Source of the DNA: Aplectana chamaeleonis
Lineage: Eukaryota; Nematoda; Chromadorea; Rhabditida; Cosmocercidae
NCBI GenBank assembly: GCA_029168955.1
Contig: JAPDOI010000209.1
Location: forward strand, 310,001 to 374,000
DNA: 64,000 nt
Direction: 5' to 3'
The first letter of the stretch is position 1, and each line of letters opens with the position of its first letter. The position numbers and the translations under genes are program-made. Shown here in pieces: positions 31,601 to 36,950 of the stretch. The notes under the pieces were generated by a model that saw only the letters and a list, made by a program, of their open reading frames with translations, did not search any database and was not told the DNA's origin.

Positions 31601-33869
31601 TTGAAAAGGTTATCGCTAGGAATAGCATCGCAAACTCCCCCACTGCGCAAAACCTGGGTACACTGTATCTGATTTCTTTTCGTTTCGTATGTTGAATTTG
31701 TACACCAGATCTGTTCATTCGACGTTTTTTCGCGTAGTTTACGATGTATCTATAAATAAAATAGAATAACAAGCAACACGAAGTGGTTTTCATTATGGTG
31801 GTAGCACGAAATTTTGAAAAAGGTCTCACCGAAAATTAAAGATTTCTATCCGTTGCCGAAGTTACCCTCTTCAACTGAGGTGAGAACTTCAGAAAATGAA
31901 GCTAACCTGTCAACGATAACATATCCTCTGTTTCGGAGTCTAATTCATTCTGTTTAGCCCGCTTGTGCGCAGCGAGGGGTGGGACAGCAAAAAAAGTATT
32001 GGACGAAGGAGACTCAGCGTACGCGCGCGGACTCACGCGATAAACGGAAATAAATCTGACTCCGAATTAGAGGATATAGGGATTAAAAACAGTTGGCGCA
32101 GTAATGAACTGGTACTAGGGAGTCGGCGCAGTGTCTGATGAATGAGAACTGAAAAGAATTGAGAAAACTCACACGATCACCTGATGAGGCAAGGCAGCTT
32201 GTACGAACCCGATACGTCACGCGCTCAGAGCTCGTGCCCGCATAGACACGCTCTAAACGAGGCTCCGAAATAGATGGTAGCTGCATTTTTCTCTTCCTAA
32301 TTCAGCAGTCTCGGCTTCTTAATTTAGTAGCTTCGACCACCGATAATAATGAGTTCCGCGTATTGCGTACTTTCAGTCGGACTGCTTCAACACTACAAAC
32401 CATTACAGTATCTCCGGTTTCGGTTCAGAGTTATTGTCCATGTCACTCTCAGTGCGGAAGCCTCGGCGCCGTGTGGCTAAAAAGTGACATACACGACATT
32501 GGCTATCGATCGAATGAGTTTGTGCCCATGGGTGTTGCAACAGCCAAATGCTGTTTCTAAATTGAATGGCACTAAACATATGGTCCGTGTAATTTAAGTA
32601 GGAAGCCGCGACGCTGTTTGGTGGAAGGATTTGCGTGTTTGAAAACGAAGGGAAGATGGCGATCGATCGAATGATTTCGCGCCCGATTGCTGATCACGGC
32701 CTCCTATTTGGGAGGCTAGGACGACAATCAATCCCTATTGTCGCGTACCATCTACCACAGGAAGTCTCATTCCCTTGTACTCCACTTCTGAGCTGCCGTT
32801 GTGGGTGGAGTGGTCGTTTTGAGTACTTGAAAAGCTAAAATGGTTCACTTATTTTTAGGTGGAAATATATTAATGTATTATTCTTCTGTTCTCATTGGCT
32901 TGCCATGTCAAATTCATGCCTGAATCCTATAATTTATGGTCTTTTCAATGTGAGAGTTTATGATGCGGTTTTGTTCAATTTACCCTTATTGATACTGTTT
33001 CATGAATCAGAATATACCTCCATCTATTGCAGAATAAGTATAAGCGTGAGTATCGACGGGTGTTCAACAGTATTCTTTGTCGGCGACTTACCGATTTGAC
33101 AGAAGATACCATGAAATTCGATACAGAATATTCGGCCGGAGCGGTGAGCCAGCACTTAGCCTGTTTTTTTTTTCATGACAGTCCAGCTGCATTTGTACTT
33201 GCTGAGCGACAAGTTCGTCATTAGCTTGAATTAGGAGCATTTTTGACATTCTGTTCCACACATGACGTTAGCATCATGCTTGCGCTACCGCGATACATCG
33301 GCTCTGGCACCCGCCAGAGTTGGTTGATTGGCTTATTCTCACCCGGCCACCAGAAACGTGGAGAAAAGGTTTCAAAAAAATGCACCTGAGAATTTCGTCC
33401 GCGTCCTTCTGGAAAAAAGTGTGGAAAATGTGTGTCTATGAGGAGAAGTCGACACGTCTCATGTCGGCAGTTGACCATGTAGCCTAATCCGTAGGAGAAG
33501 CTACGTATGTGAAGGTTCCGAGACATGTGCTCTTGGCTCTGCTAAGATGATCCGGTTGTGAAGACCCATAGCATTCAACCTCGAGTGGAAGCTCGCAGCT
33601 GCCATCGTGTGGTCAACGGGTTATCAGTGTCGACATGACCACAAACGAGTAAGAATTCAGCCTCTAAACTATTGTCATATCAATTTGATTGTTTTGCTGA
33701 AGACACCAACCTCGGCTACTTTCAGTTGCAGGTCGTTCAACGTTCATGGCCGAACCCATACTCGTGCGATGGTGGCACACCATTCTATTCGGAGACGTTT
33801 CAAATTGGCTGCACAACACCATCCAACGAAATCAACATCAGTGTACAACCGCCAAAACCTCATCAATAG
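82..33869 (+). CDS. Neuropeptide-type rhodopsin-family GPCR, 11 exons
   Basis: Seven-transmembrane receptor, predicted at 391 residues, in the plasma membrane; by family it would bind a peptide and signal through G proteins. Coding exons: 82-149, 4560-4655, 9123-9225, 9345-9499, 13085-13190, 17955-18074, 29989-30069, 30218-30318, 32859-32949, 33033-33143, 33726-33869. All introns are GT-AG and every exon joins its neighbour in phase (1176 nt, 392 codons). Visible landmarks: N-glycosylation sites NSS and NVS near the N-terminus, N42 of TM1, LAFADLL of TM2 with D71, C98 and C177 for the conserved disulphide, CWFPL of TM6 (258-262), and NPIIY of TM7 (299-303) followed by a basic helix 8 (NKYKREYRR). 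The DRY box after TM3 reads HEF (122-124). The TM1 exon is unusually polar after N42. Start chosen at 82; an in-frame TAG lies at 61-63. The introns are packed with MITEs and one holds an antisense gene. I cannot name the orthologue. Confidence 0.88.
150..2420. other. GPCR intron 1, first part: nothing recognised
   Basis: AT-rich intron sequence. Frames at 416-734 and 1611-2040 have no splice support, no domain and poor composition; I see no feature here. Confidence 0.5.
2421..2689. mobile_element. Inverted-repeat MITE with promoter-like interior
   Basis: Ends CCGAACATTGTTTGACACGA and the inverse of CCGAACATTGCTCGACACGA, about 38 bp each with CGCGGTC. The interior has ACCAATT (2480-2486) and TATAAAA (2502-2508), spaced like a CCAAT/TATA promoter reading to the right. 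Confidence 0.7.
3010..3178. repeat. Dispersed repeat, copy 1
   Basis: About 165 bp nearly identical to 3888-4052 (TATCCTCTGTAAAA, CTGCTCCCTCCGTCT, AACCATGAGAATTT, TTTTATAGCC). Direct orientation, 880 bp apart. Read on the minus strand it starts GGCTATAAAA. Small open frames in both copies are shared by descent and are not genes. Confidence 0.7.
3888..4052. repeat. Dispersed repeat, copy 2
   Basis: Second copy of the 165-bp repeat at 3010-3178, with about 20% differences. Confidence 0.7.
4688..5248. mobile_element. Harbinger-like MITE (TAA duplication)
   Basis: Terminal inverted repeats of about 40 bp: GGGGTGGTCTATACTTCTGC at the left and the inverse of GGGGTCTTTCATACTTCTGC at the right. TAA flanks both ends (4685-4687 and 5249-5251), the target pattern of PIF/Harbinger elements. 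The subterminal parts are very GC-rich (GCCGCGGCGCGGCG). Open frames here on both strands (4717-5214 and 5123-4674) arise from the palindromic GC-rich sequence. Confidence 0.78.
5252..5387. mobile_element. Second Harbinger-like MITE, sharing a TAA border
   Basis: Ends GGCCTCTTTCATAGTGCGAT and the inverse of GGCTTCTTTCAGAGTCCGAT, flanked by TAA at 5249-5251 and 5388-5390. It abuts the preceding element so that one TAA serves both. Confidence 0.68.
5400..6640. other. GPCR intron 2: repeat debris
   Basis: CTCCACGGCTAATC occurs twice (5400-5460) and again at 22650; a related CCCCACGGCTGATC lies at 7425. Otherwise no structure or gene recognised. Confidence 0.4.
6650..7425 (-). mobile_element. 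LINE fragment, reverse transcriptase C-terminus (Jockey/CR1-like)
   Basis: A 245-residue open frame (7425-6688) without introns. It begins in the thumb/connection region (LQPALEYAAPVWQ, LQRVQNAALRIATG) and ends with a zinc-binding tail (CPDCGAPGHDTAHLFMCP) and LWTNPVKAAQFL, the usual C-terminus of Jockey-type non-LTR retrotransposons. The catalytic domain and the 5' part are missing, so this is a 5'-truncated copy. A short GAA-repeat tail follows on the minus strand (about 6665-6650). The C-terminal frame is surprisingly clean, so the insertion may be fairly young. Confidence 0.85.
7512..8180. mobile_element. piggyBac-like MITE with internal palindromes
   Basis: Flanked by TTAA (7508-7511 and 8181-8184), starting CCC and ending GGG as piggyBac elements do. 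Terminal repeats pair loosely (CCCATTCACGACCACGTGTC against CCCTTAAGAGACCGCGTGTC). A copy of the palindrome GTGTCCCACCGGTGGGACAC, with small changes, sits near each end (7527 and about 7996). No transposase frame. A remnant of the right end is also visible at 6637-6655. Confidence 0.72.
8295..8556. repeat. Hairpin repeat carrying a tRNA-like sequence
   Basis: Arms 8295-8357 and 8494-8556 are near-perfect inverse copies (CTTATTATGGCATGG, CACAAGTTATCACAAGGTAG). The loop (about 8380-8460) carries, on the minus strand, a tRNA-like stretch with box A-like GTGGTGTAATGGTAAC and box B GTTCGAGTCC. Confidence 0.72.
8684..8755 (+). tRNA. tRNA-like sequence, probably tRNA-derived repeat
   Basis: GGTCGGTGGTGTAATGGTAA followed by a T-arm with a perfect 5-bp stem and canonical loop (GCAGG TTCGAGT CCTGC), then CTGACAT able to pair with the 5' GTCGG. 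The anticodon arm is poor: the stem has a mismatch and the loop lacks T at position 33. It is the plus-strand counterpart of the tRNA-like loop at 8380-8460. Most likely a SINE-like relic rather than a functional tRNA. Confidence 0.4.
9123..9499 (+). CDS. GPCR exons 3-4: TM2 and TM3
   Basis: Exon 3 (9123-9225, after CTTGCAG) gives YFIINLAFADLLTG, a textbook TM2, and ends CAG|gtagaa. Exon 4 (9345-9499, after ATTCAG) gives EWFLPSSLCQIVPY, the first extracellular loop Trp and the TM3 Cys, then TM3 and HEFRTTFFP in place of DRY. It ends AG|gtgagt. Intron 3 is only 119 bp. An alternative acceptor at TTTTAG (9114) would also keep the TM2 frame. Confidence 0.88.
9521..9803. mobile_element. TA-flanked MITE, family D, copy 1
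   Basis: TA|CTGTGCTTATCTGGGCC... to ...GGCCCAGATAAGCACAG|TA. Terminal inverted repeats exceed 50 bp and include CGGTCCG and GTCTCGACACGC. TA duplication and end sequence suggest a Tc1-like origin. It starts only about 20 bp after the donor site of GPCR exon 4. Confidence 0.85.
9905..10368. mobile_element. AGGCAGTG-family MITE
   Basis: Left end AGGTAGTGTTCACGATG and right end TCGTGGACACTGCCT are inverse copies. The interior shares blocks (CGACCAAACA, GCCGAACGCGAA) with 11315-12128 and 49647-50090. It lies in GPCR intron 4. Confidence 0.68.
10676..11131. mobile_element. AGGCACAG MITE, TTAA-flanked
   Basis: Flanked by TTAA (10672-10675 and 11132-11135). Ends are AGGCACAG and CTGTGCCT. The interior (ACAACTCGCCCACCAATTTT) recurs at 15760-15916 and 50500-50640. 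Confidence 0.68.
11311..12892. mobile_element. Chain of three TTAA-bounded MITEs
   Basis: Three elements abut and share TTAA borders: 11315-12128, 12133-12659 and 12664-12888. TTAA lies at 11311, 12129, 12660 and 12889. Ends are versions of AGGCAGTGTTCACG / CGTGAACACTGCCT. The first and second have different interiors, so this is repeated insertion at neighbouring TTAA sites rather than tandem duplication. All lie in GPCR intron 4. Confidence 0.72.
13085..13190 (+). CDS. GPCR exon 5: TM4
   Basis: The exon follows GTTTCAG. Its first base completes the split Arg codon from exon 4. It reads SLVLFIWLIAALVSLPHGLF, a TM4 with the conserved Trp, then part of extracellular loop 2, ending CAG|gtgcgt. 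No reading frame long enough to attract notice exists here, so similarity and phase carry the call. Confidence 0.85.
14247..15145. mobile_element. AGGCAGTG-family MITE, split by a hAT-like element
   Basis: Starts after TTAA (14243-14246) with AGGCAGTGTACA. It resumes at 14704 with CGATGATTTTCG after the inserted element. Its body (TTTTCCACTCAAAACAATGC, GAAACGGCGAGAAACGCACT) matches 62471-62954 closely. The right end is eroded. Confidence 0.7.
14260..14703. mobile_element. hAT-like MITE rich in TTAACG
   Basis: Starts CAGGGCTGTGCGTTAA and ends in the inverse of CCAGGGGTGTGCGTTAATG. The CAGGG start is typical of hAT ends. It is flanked by GTGTACAT (14252-14259) and GTGTACAC (14704-14711), an 8-bp duplication with one change. 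The interior has many TTAACG/CGTTAA words arranged as imperfect inverted blocks. It is nested in the preceding MITE. Confidence 0.78.
16183..16672. mobile_element. Near-complete palindromic MITE, TTAA-flanked
   Basis: TTAA (16179-16182 and 16673-16676) flanks a 490-bp near-palindrome. Ends are AGGCAGCGTACACGCTCG and its inverse. Arms of about 200 bp (GGTATGGCACCGAACAC, ACAGGGGTGCTGGGCCATTT) pair almost throughout, around a short AT-rich centre. Open frames in it are mirror artefacts. Confidence 0.82.
17440..17549. repeat. 110-bp hairpin
   Basis: Arms of about 50 bp (CCAGATCAAGGGAGCCTATG ... CTAGCTCCCTTGATCTGG type pairing) with a few mismatches and a short loop. It could be a tiny MITE or a small-RNA precursor. 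Confidence 0.6.
17955..18074 (+). CDS. GPCR exon 6: loop-2 Cys and TM5
   Basis: The exon follows AATTCAG. It starts with Cys177 (CRPVYADENWWK), the loop-2 half of the conserved disulphide. TM5 follows (IIHYFVPMIILDTAYTMIAI, with the TM5 Pro). It ends AAG|gtaagt, a strong donor. The next intron is 11.9 kb and holds the antisense His/Gly-rich gene. Confidence 0.88.
18483..18755. mobile_element. TA-flanked MITE, family D, copy 2
   Basis: Same ends as the copy at 9521 (TACTGTGCTT ... AAGCACAGTA) and a similar interior. It lies in GPCR intron 6. Confidence 0.85.
19025..19600. repeat. GC-rich palindromic repeat cluster
   Basis: Many copies, in both orientations, of words such as CCGCAGCGGCTCCGCG, GCGGCACTATCGCGGAGCCG and AACCGCGCCGGCTCCGCG, in two blocks (19025-19200 and 19425-19600) around a plain 200-bp centre. 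GC content is far above the surroundings. TTTCTCTCAGAGTCT at its right edge also occurs at 36-52 of the window. Confidence 0.7.
19671..20220. repeat. Decayed AGGCAGTG-family sequence
   Basis: Left end AGGCAGTGTCCACGATAATC after TTGA. Later blocks (20100-20220) resemble the body of the copies at 9905 and 49647. The right end was not found. Confidence 0.45.
20275..21296. mobile_element. Inverted-repeat element, about 1 kb
   Basis: Left arm 20275-20372 and right arm 21199-21296 are inverse copies (ATTTGGCGTTAA, GGAGTAATAAAAAAGCTA). The interior holds GAGAGCGTGCGATTGCGC and a block TGACGTTTCGACTGACGTCT. No recognisable protein. Confidence 0.65.
21300..22560. other. GPCR intron 6: two-copy repeat and GC-rich block
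   Basis: GAGCGGTTGGATATCATTCA and GAGCGGCTGGATATCACTCA head two copies of a 45-bp unit (21600 and 21676). GGTAAATTCACC-like words recur at 22090-22240. The minus frame 22129-21803 has no supported function. Confidence 0.4.
22894..23660. mobile_element. Second piggyBac-like MITE with palindromes
   Basis: Related to 7512-8180 along most of its length. The perfect 20-bp palindrome GTGTCCCACCGGTGGGACAC occurs at 22909-22928 and again at 23606-23625. The left border reads TCAA|CCCATCC. The right border is eroded near 23660. A GC-rich block with ACAGCAACAG repeats (23090-23180) is present here only. Confidence 0.68.
24693..28832 (-). CDS. Secreted His/Gly/Tyr-rich protein, 3 exons, with in-frame stop
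   Basis: Exons on the minus strand: 28832-28775 (signal peptide MNSLTLSLFSALVYTTLAS), 28706-28497, and 24862-24693 ending in TAA. Splice sites are gtaagg/acacag and gtcagg/tttcag. Phases agree, and the total is 438 nt or 146 codons. The mature part is dominated by His, Asp, Gly and Tyr (GDHHGDEYGHDSDHKEF, GYGDYGSNKYGGW, HDHGHGIDYHHGPEHHDDDH), suggesting a secreted metal-binding or structural protein. That role is inference. Codon 21 is TAA (28704-28702), directly after the first junction; CAA would restore Gln. The gene may be a recent pseudogene or a null allele, or an exon boundary may be misread. It lies antisense inside GPCR intron 6, and its second intron (3.6 kb) is filled with transposons. 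Family unknown to me. Confidence 0.68.
25167..26413 (+). mobile_element. Mariner element, complete ends
   Basis: Both ends are intact. The left end starts CCAGGCCGTCCAATAATTCC and the right end is its near-exact inverse, together about 30 bp of terminal inverted repeat. TA is duplicated at 25165-25166 and 26414-26415. At 1247 bp the size is normal for mariner. It inserted into the left inverted repeat of a larger element (25107-28036). A hookworm mariner called bandit is known; whether this belongs to it needs a comparison. Confidence 0.92.
25335..26342 (+). pseudogene. Mariner transposase, inactivated
   Basis: The N-terminal helix-turn-helix region (25335-25707) is intact, including TVNRWLNRFESGDTSLED and HSGRPST. 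The catalytic region keeps TRDESWVLYG (first Asp) and LLHDNARPHVA (second Asp), then HSPDL (third Asp), as expected of a D,D34D enzyme. It is broken by TAG at 25708, TAA at 25947, a one-base loss near 26150 just after HSPDL, and a TGA near 26303 where Trp is expected. The protein cannot be functional. GC content is clearly higher than the surrounding intron. Confidence 0.9.
27169..27789. mobile_element. 8-bp-TSD element filled with TTCGAACGAACGAAA repeats
   Basis: Ends are TATAGTTGTACA and its inverse TGTACAACTATA, flanked by the 8-bp duplication GTGTTCAC (27161-27168 and 27790-27797). The 620-bp interior consists of degenerate units around TTCGAACGAACGAAAAT and AAAATTTCGTTCGA, themselves inverted relative to each other. 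The repeat leaves one frame open for 211 codons, but this is a by-product of unit length and not a protein. End type and duplication length suggest a hAT-like origin. Confidence 0.8.
28901..28907 (-). promoter_or_regulatory. TATA box of the His/Gly-rich gene
   Basis: TATATAA on the minus strand, 69 bp upstream of the ATG at 28832 and preceding a GC-rich CCCGG. Position and sequence fit a core promoter. This supports real past transcription of the antisense gene. Confidence 0.55.
29781..29904. mobile_element. ATTTTAGTCTGATGAATGGA MITE, copy 1
   Basis: About 125 bp with ends ATTTTAGTATGATGAATGGA and GCGTCAAACTAAAT. Two better copies lie at 51434-51552 and 52825-52949. This one is 85 bp before GPCR exon 7. 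Confidence 0.65.
29989..30318 (+). CDS. GPCR exons 7-8: third cytoplasmic loop and TM6
   Basis: Exon 7 (29989-30069, TTTCAG ... AAG|gtaaga) encodes 27 hydrophilic residues for cytoplasmic loop 3. Exon 8 (30218-30318, TTTTCAG ... GG|gtatgt) encodes MLMIVVACFSLCWFPLETYL, a clear TM6 with the CWxP motif of peptide receptors. The intron between them is 148 bp. Confidence 0.9.
31291..31437. repeat. 147-bp hairpin (GCCGCGACGCTGCTTGG family)
   Basis: Arms ATCGTCCATCACTAGATG / CCAGTGATGGACGAT and CGCCGCGACGCTGCTTGG pair. Relatives with AAGCCGCGACGCTG or AGCCGCTACGCTGC occur at 18115-18140, 32605-32625 and 60800-60866. Confidence 0.68.
31430..31610 (+). repeat. 91-bp tandem duplication
   Basis: Two adjacent copies (31430-31520 and 31521-31610) differing at two or three bases (CCGCCTTTGA against CCGCCATTGA). 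It begins within the right arm of the preceding hairpin and lies in GPCR intron 8. Confidence 0.9.
32859..33869 (+). CDS. GPCR exons 9-11: TM7, helix 8 and tail
   Basis: Exon 9 (32859-32949, after TTTTTAG) gives HWLAMSNSCLNPIIYGLFN, an intact TM7 with NPxxY. Exon 10 (33033-33143, after TTGCAG) gives the basic helix 8 and proximal tail. Exon 11 (33726-33869, after TTTCAG) gives a Pro/Ser-rich tail ending in PPKPHQ and a TAG stop. Exons 9 to 11 all join in phase 0. Exon 11 is the least certain because tails are not conserved. Confidence 0.82.
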
Positions 33870-34677
33870 ATTTCAGGGCTCATTGAAGAGTATTTCATTT
33901 TTGCGTGCTTTATTTAGTCATTAAATATATTATATTTTCCTGTAGTGTTGTTGAAGGCTTACTCAGAAGAGCGATGTTAAGAATGCGTCACTGGCGAAGA
34001 GTTCTTTTTTTTGCATTAGGTTTCCAGCTTTCTCTCAAACATTCAGCACCGTTCCCACTTAAAGTTTGCGATTAGTCGAGAAAATAGTTGTATCGGCAGC
34101 GGGGACGGATTTGTTCAGTACGTAGAGCAATGCTCCAGTCTTCTTTATATAGCACAACTTTTATCCAGAACAATAAACATCATGTCATAGGCAAACAGCA
34201 TCAAATTAAGATGCAGTGACTAGTTGCGGATGGAAAGCATTGGCTAGGGCTTACGAAGACGCTTTTTGGAAGGGGGACTGTATTGAGATTTTTAACACAT
34301 TTTAGGTCTCAAAGACACATTCACACACAGATTCCAATCCAAAGCACCGATTATGCTCAGTGCGATAGCGAGTCAATGAAGTCTTCACATAAGCTTTTTT
34401 TTTACAAATCGGTTCGAGGATTGCTAAAAGGTCTCTCGCCATTATTTCGACCGATATTTTATGCAAAAAAAGTTGACTGATTATGGTAGTTAAACTCATT
34501 GAGAGTGACTGTCTCCAACTAACACTTTTGAAGTTTTGTCAGAATTTAGATAAATTCATCCGGTTCTAAAGCGCTGAGGTGCTAGAAAAAGCAGGTTACA
34601 TGAGTAACGTGTACAAACAGTTCTTACGATTTTCATTGTTTTGTGTATGGGTTAGTCATCTTCTCACTGTACTTTTT
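33870..34677. other. Spacer between the GPCR and the Cys-rich gene
   Basis: AT-rich; no repeat or gene recognised. The 3' ends of two convergent genes face each other here. Confidence 0.4.
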
Positions 34678-35187
34678 CTACCAAGGAAAATAAGGTGGTT
34701 CGTCTTCTATCACACAATAAATTTTCGAACAGCTAGGTTTACCGTAAGGTCTGAATACACACATTGTCTCATTGTCGCACTTCTTGCACTGGGCACTGCA
34801 GTACGATTCAGCTCCTGAAAATTCAGACTTCATGTGCAGAATCTTAGAAATCCGATGTCTGACAGCGAAATCTTTTTTATCTAATTAAAAATCTTGAGAA
34901 GTTCTTCGAGAATCAGCTGCAGCTGTCTTTCAACACTCAATAAACACATGACTCATTTCTAATCTCATTCATGTGTCAAAGACTTGAACACATCTGTGAT
35001 ATTAAACTTTTCTTCGCGTAACTGAGAAATATGCTGTGTAGGTAATTCAAATATTTATTAGATGTGAAAAAGATAAAAAGAAAGCTTACTATAACGAGTA
35101 TTCCTTACTTGCATTCAATGTTGGCTCGGGCAACTTGGACATTTTGACACTGGCCAGCATCAAGACAACGACCTGTGTGAGGTTCAT
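34678..35187 (-). CDS. Small secreted six-cysteine peptide, 2 exons
   Basis: Exon 1 (35187-35109) encodes MNLTQVVVLMLASVK and a short linker, read as a signal peptide. It ends A|gtaagg. Exon 2 (34814-34678, after TTTTCAG) completes the codon and encodes about 44 residues with cysteines spaced C-x3-C-x2-C-x5-C-x9-C-x4-C, an acidic tail and a TAG stop. Total is about 71 residues. A TTTCTCATAG acceptor about 20 bp upstream of the ATG would suit spliced-leader trans-splicing. Small secreted Cys-rich peptides of nematodes include antimicrobial, protease-inhibitor and signalling molecules, and the pattern alone does not decide. It lies just downstream of the GPCR on the opposite strand. Confidence 0.66.
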
Positions 35188-35524
35188 ATACACGTTGAGA
35201 TCACTCCATCTATGAGAAAAGTTCCATGGCTCACCATGAAGATTATCCAAACTGCTCGCATTGTCACGTGTTCCAGAAGATTGAAAGCAGTAGTTGCACT
35301 TTTTGATTGATTACTGATGTAGTTTACGTTTGAGCCCGATATTATATGATTTTTTCAGCTTCCTCTCAAGAAACTAAAGGAGTTGTAATAAAACAGGGGT
35401 AAGCAATTGAACACTGCATCTGTATGCGGAATGAATTTTTCTGAAGTAGATACATAATTGGACTAACCTGAGGCAGCAACAAAATTGTTCTTCGAAAAGT
35501 TGTTAAACAGAAGTAGAGATTAGC

Positions 35525-35752
35525 ATGATGATGTCGCACGGCGGCCCCTCCCTCTCGGGATGCTTTCAATATTTCGAGGTGGTTACTCCCACGAAGACGC
35601 AATGCTTCCCCAGCTGTGAAGCCTGGAACGATCGCGAAGCGCTCTGCATTGTAAACTCCGCCAGTAGCGAACGGCCGTCTTGCAGCAATCTCACTAGGGA
35701 AAGGATTTCAGATTTCATTTCGGAAAACGCCGAAGTTGTGATGGATGATTAA
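35525..35752. other. Segment open on both strands
   Basis: Plus-strand frame of 75 codons and overlapping minus-strand frames (35737-35560) such as MKSEILSLVRLLQDGRSLLA and GVYNAERFAIVPGFTAGEAL. GC content is well above its AT-rich surroundings, suggesting foreign or repeat-derived sequence. Not recognised. Confidence 0.3.
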
Positions 35753-36269
35753 AGTAACAGAAGTGTATACAGGGCTTTCTCAGCGGACTATTTTGAAGGG
35801 TAAAAACTTATCAAACCTACGGAGATTCCTCAATCAAAGCAAATGGAGTAAAAATAACTGCTGAGTACGCTTCGGGTTATGAGGAATTTAGCATATGCAA
35901 AGATTGGCGCCTTGATTTCGGCTCATTGTGATACGAGCCGGTTCCGACATAATTGCATAATTTGCACTCTTCACTCGACTAAAGCAGCATAGCGTTATTA
36001 GCATCGATGGCCGAGAGAATAACGAAGTGGATTTCAAGACAGAGAGAAAGGAGCGGTATCATGTCTTCGAATCCAACAATGGAATCCAGCTTGACTTGCA
36101 TCGCTTTGTTCTTTAGTCTAACATGCCTCTTTTTCAAATTCCATTCCATTTTTTTACGTTCTGAGTATTTATGTTTTGCCTGTTTTTACCTAGGCATTGT
36201 GCTCAACGACTGACATGTGCTTTCTGATGGTAGAAAATTGGTGGATATCGTCCCGAAAGAACAAGATGA

Positions 36270-36479
36270 ATTCAGAATGAGATAGTAATAACTATATATT
36301 GCTTCATCATCAACCGAATAGGCTAGCAGCTGTGACTTCGTTCTATGAAGCAACCGAAGGAGAGGCGCTTGTCGCTCTTGTCGCCTCTTCTTCAGTTGCT
36401 TCATAGAACGCAGTCACAGCTGCTAGCCTTTCCAGTTGATGATGAAGAACTGTATAGTTACTACTATCTCATTTTGAAT
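36270..36479. repeat. 210-bp near-perfect hairpin
   Basis: Arms of about 90 bp (AGGCTAGCAGCTGTGACT, TTCTATGAAGCAAC) with few mismatches around the centre GGAGAGGCGCTTGTCGCTCT. MITE or double-stranded RNA source. Confidence 0.75.
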
Positions 36480-36950
36480 TAATTTTGCTCCATAAAGATT
36501 GTTGAAGATTAAAAAATTCGTATGCATACAAACAAAGTGAAGGAAAATGTCAATTATAGGCAAAGTGAGGGAGTTATCTATTTTTTCAGTGTAAATTCTA
36601 GCCCTATACTCCATTTTTGGTGGGCATTACTCGGTTGACTCTCATGCCTGCCAACCCTACATCGAAAATTACTAAACATTCTTCGAACAAAAAACATTTT
36701 TGGTTTATTGGGCATATTCAATGTGCAAATTTTCTGCAGATTTTTTCAGTTATGGTGTTGACCGGAGGAGGGCTGGTAGCGGCACGTAACAGCCAACTTT
36801 CGCTTATAGAACATTAGTAATGCAGACATGGTGGCCACTAGGAGAGAAGCTGCACCCTATTTTTCTCGTTTTTCATCATTTTTTTATCTACCGAATGGTC
36901 CATTGGGAAAACGCAGCACACATGTTTGTTACTCTATTCATCTTTTACAG

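Noticed and set aside
33221..33526. 101-codon minus-strand frame in receptor intron 10, considered as a LINE endonuclease piece
   Set aside because: No endonuclease motif could be identified with confidence.
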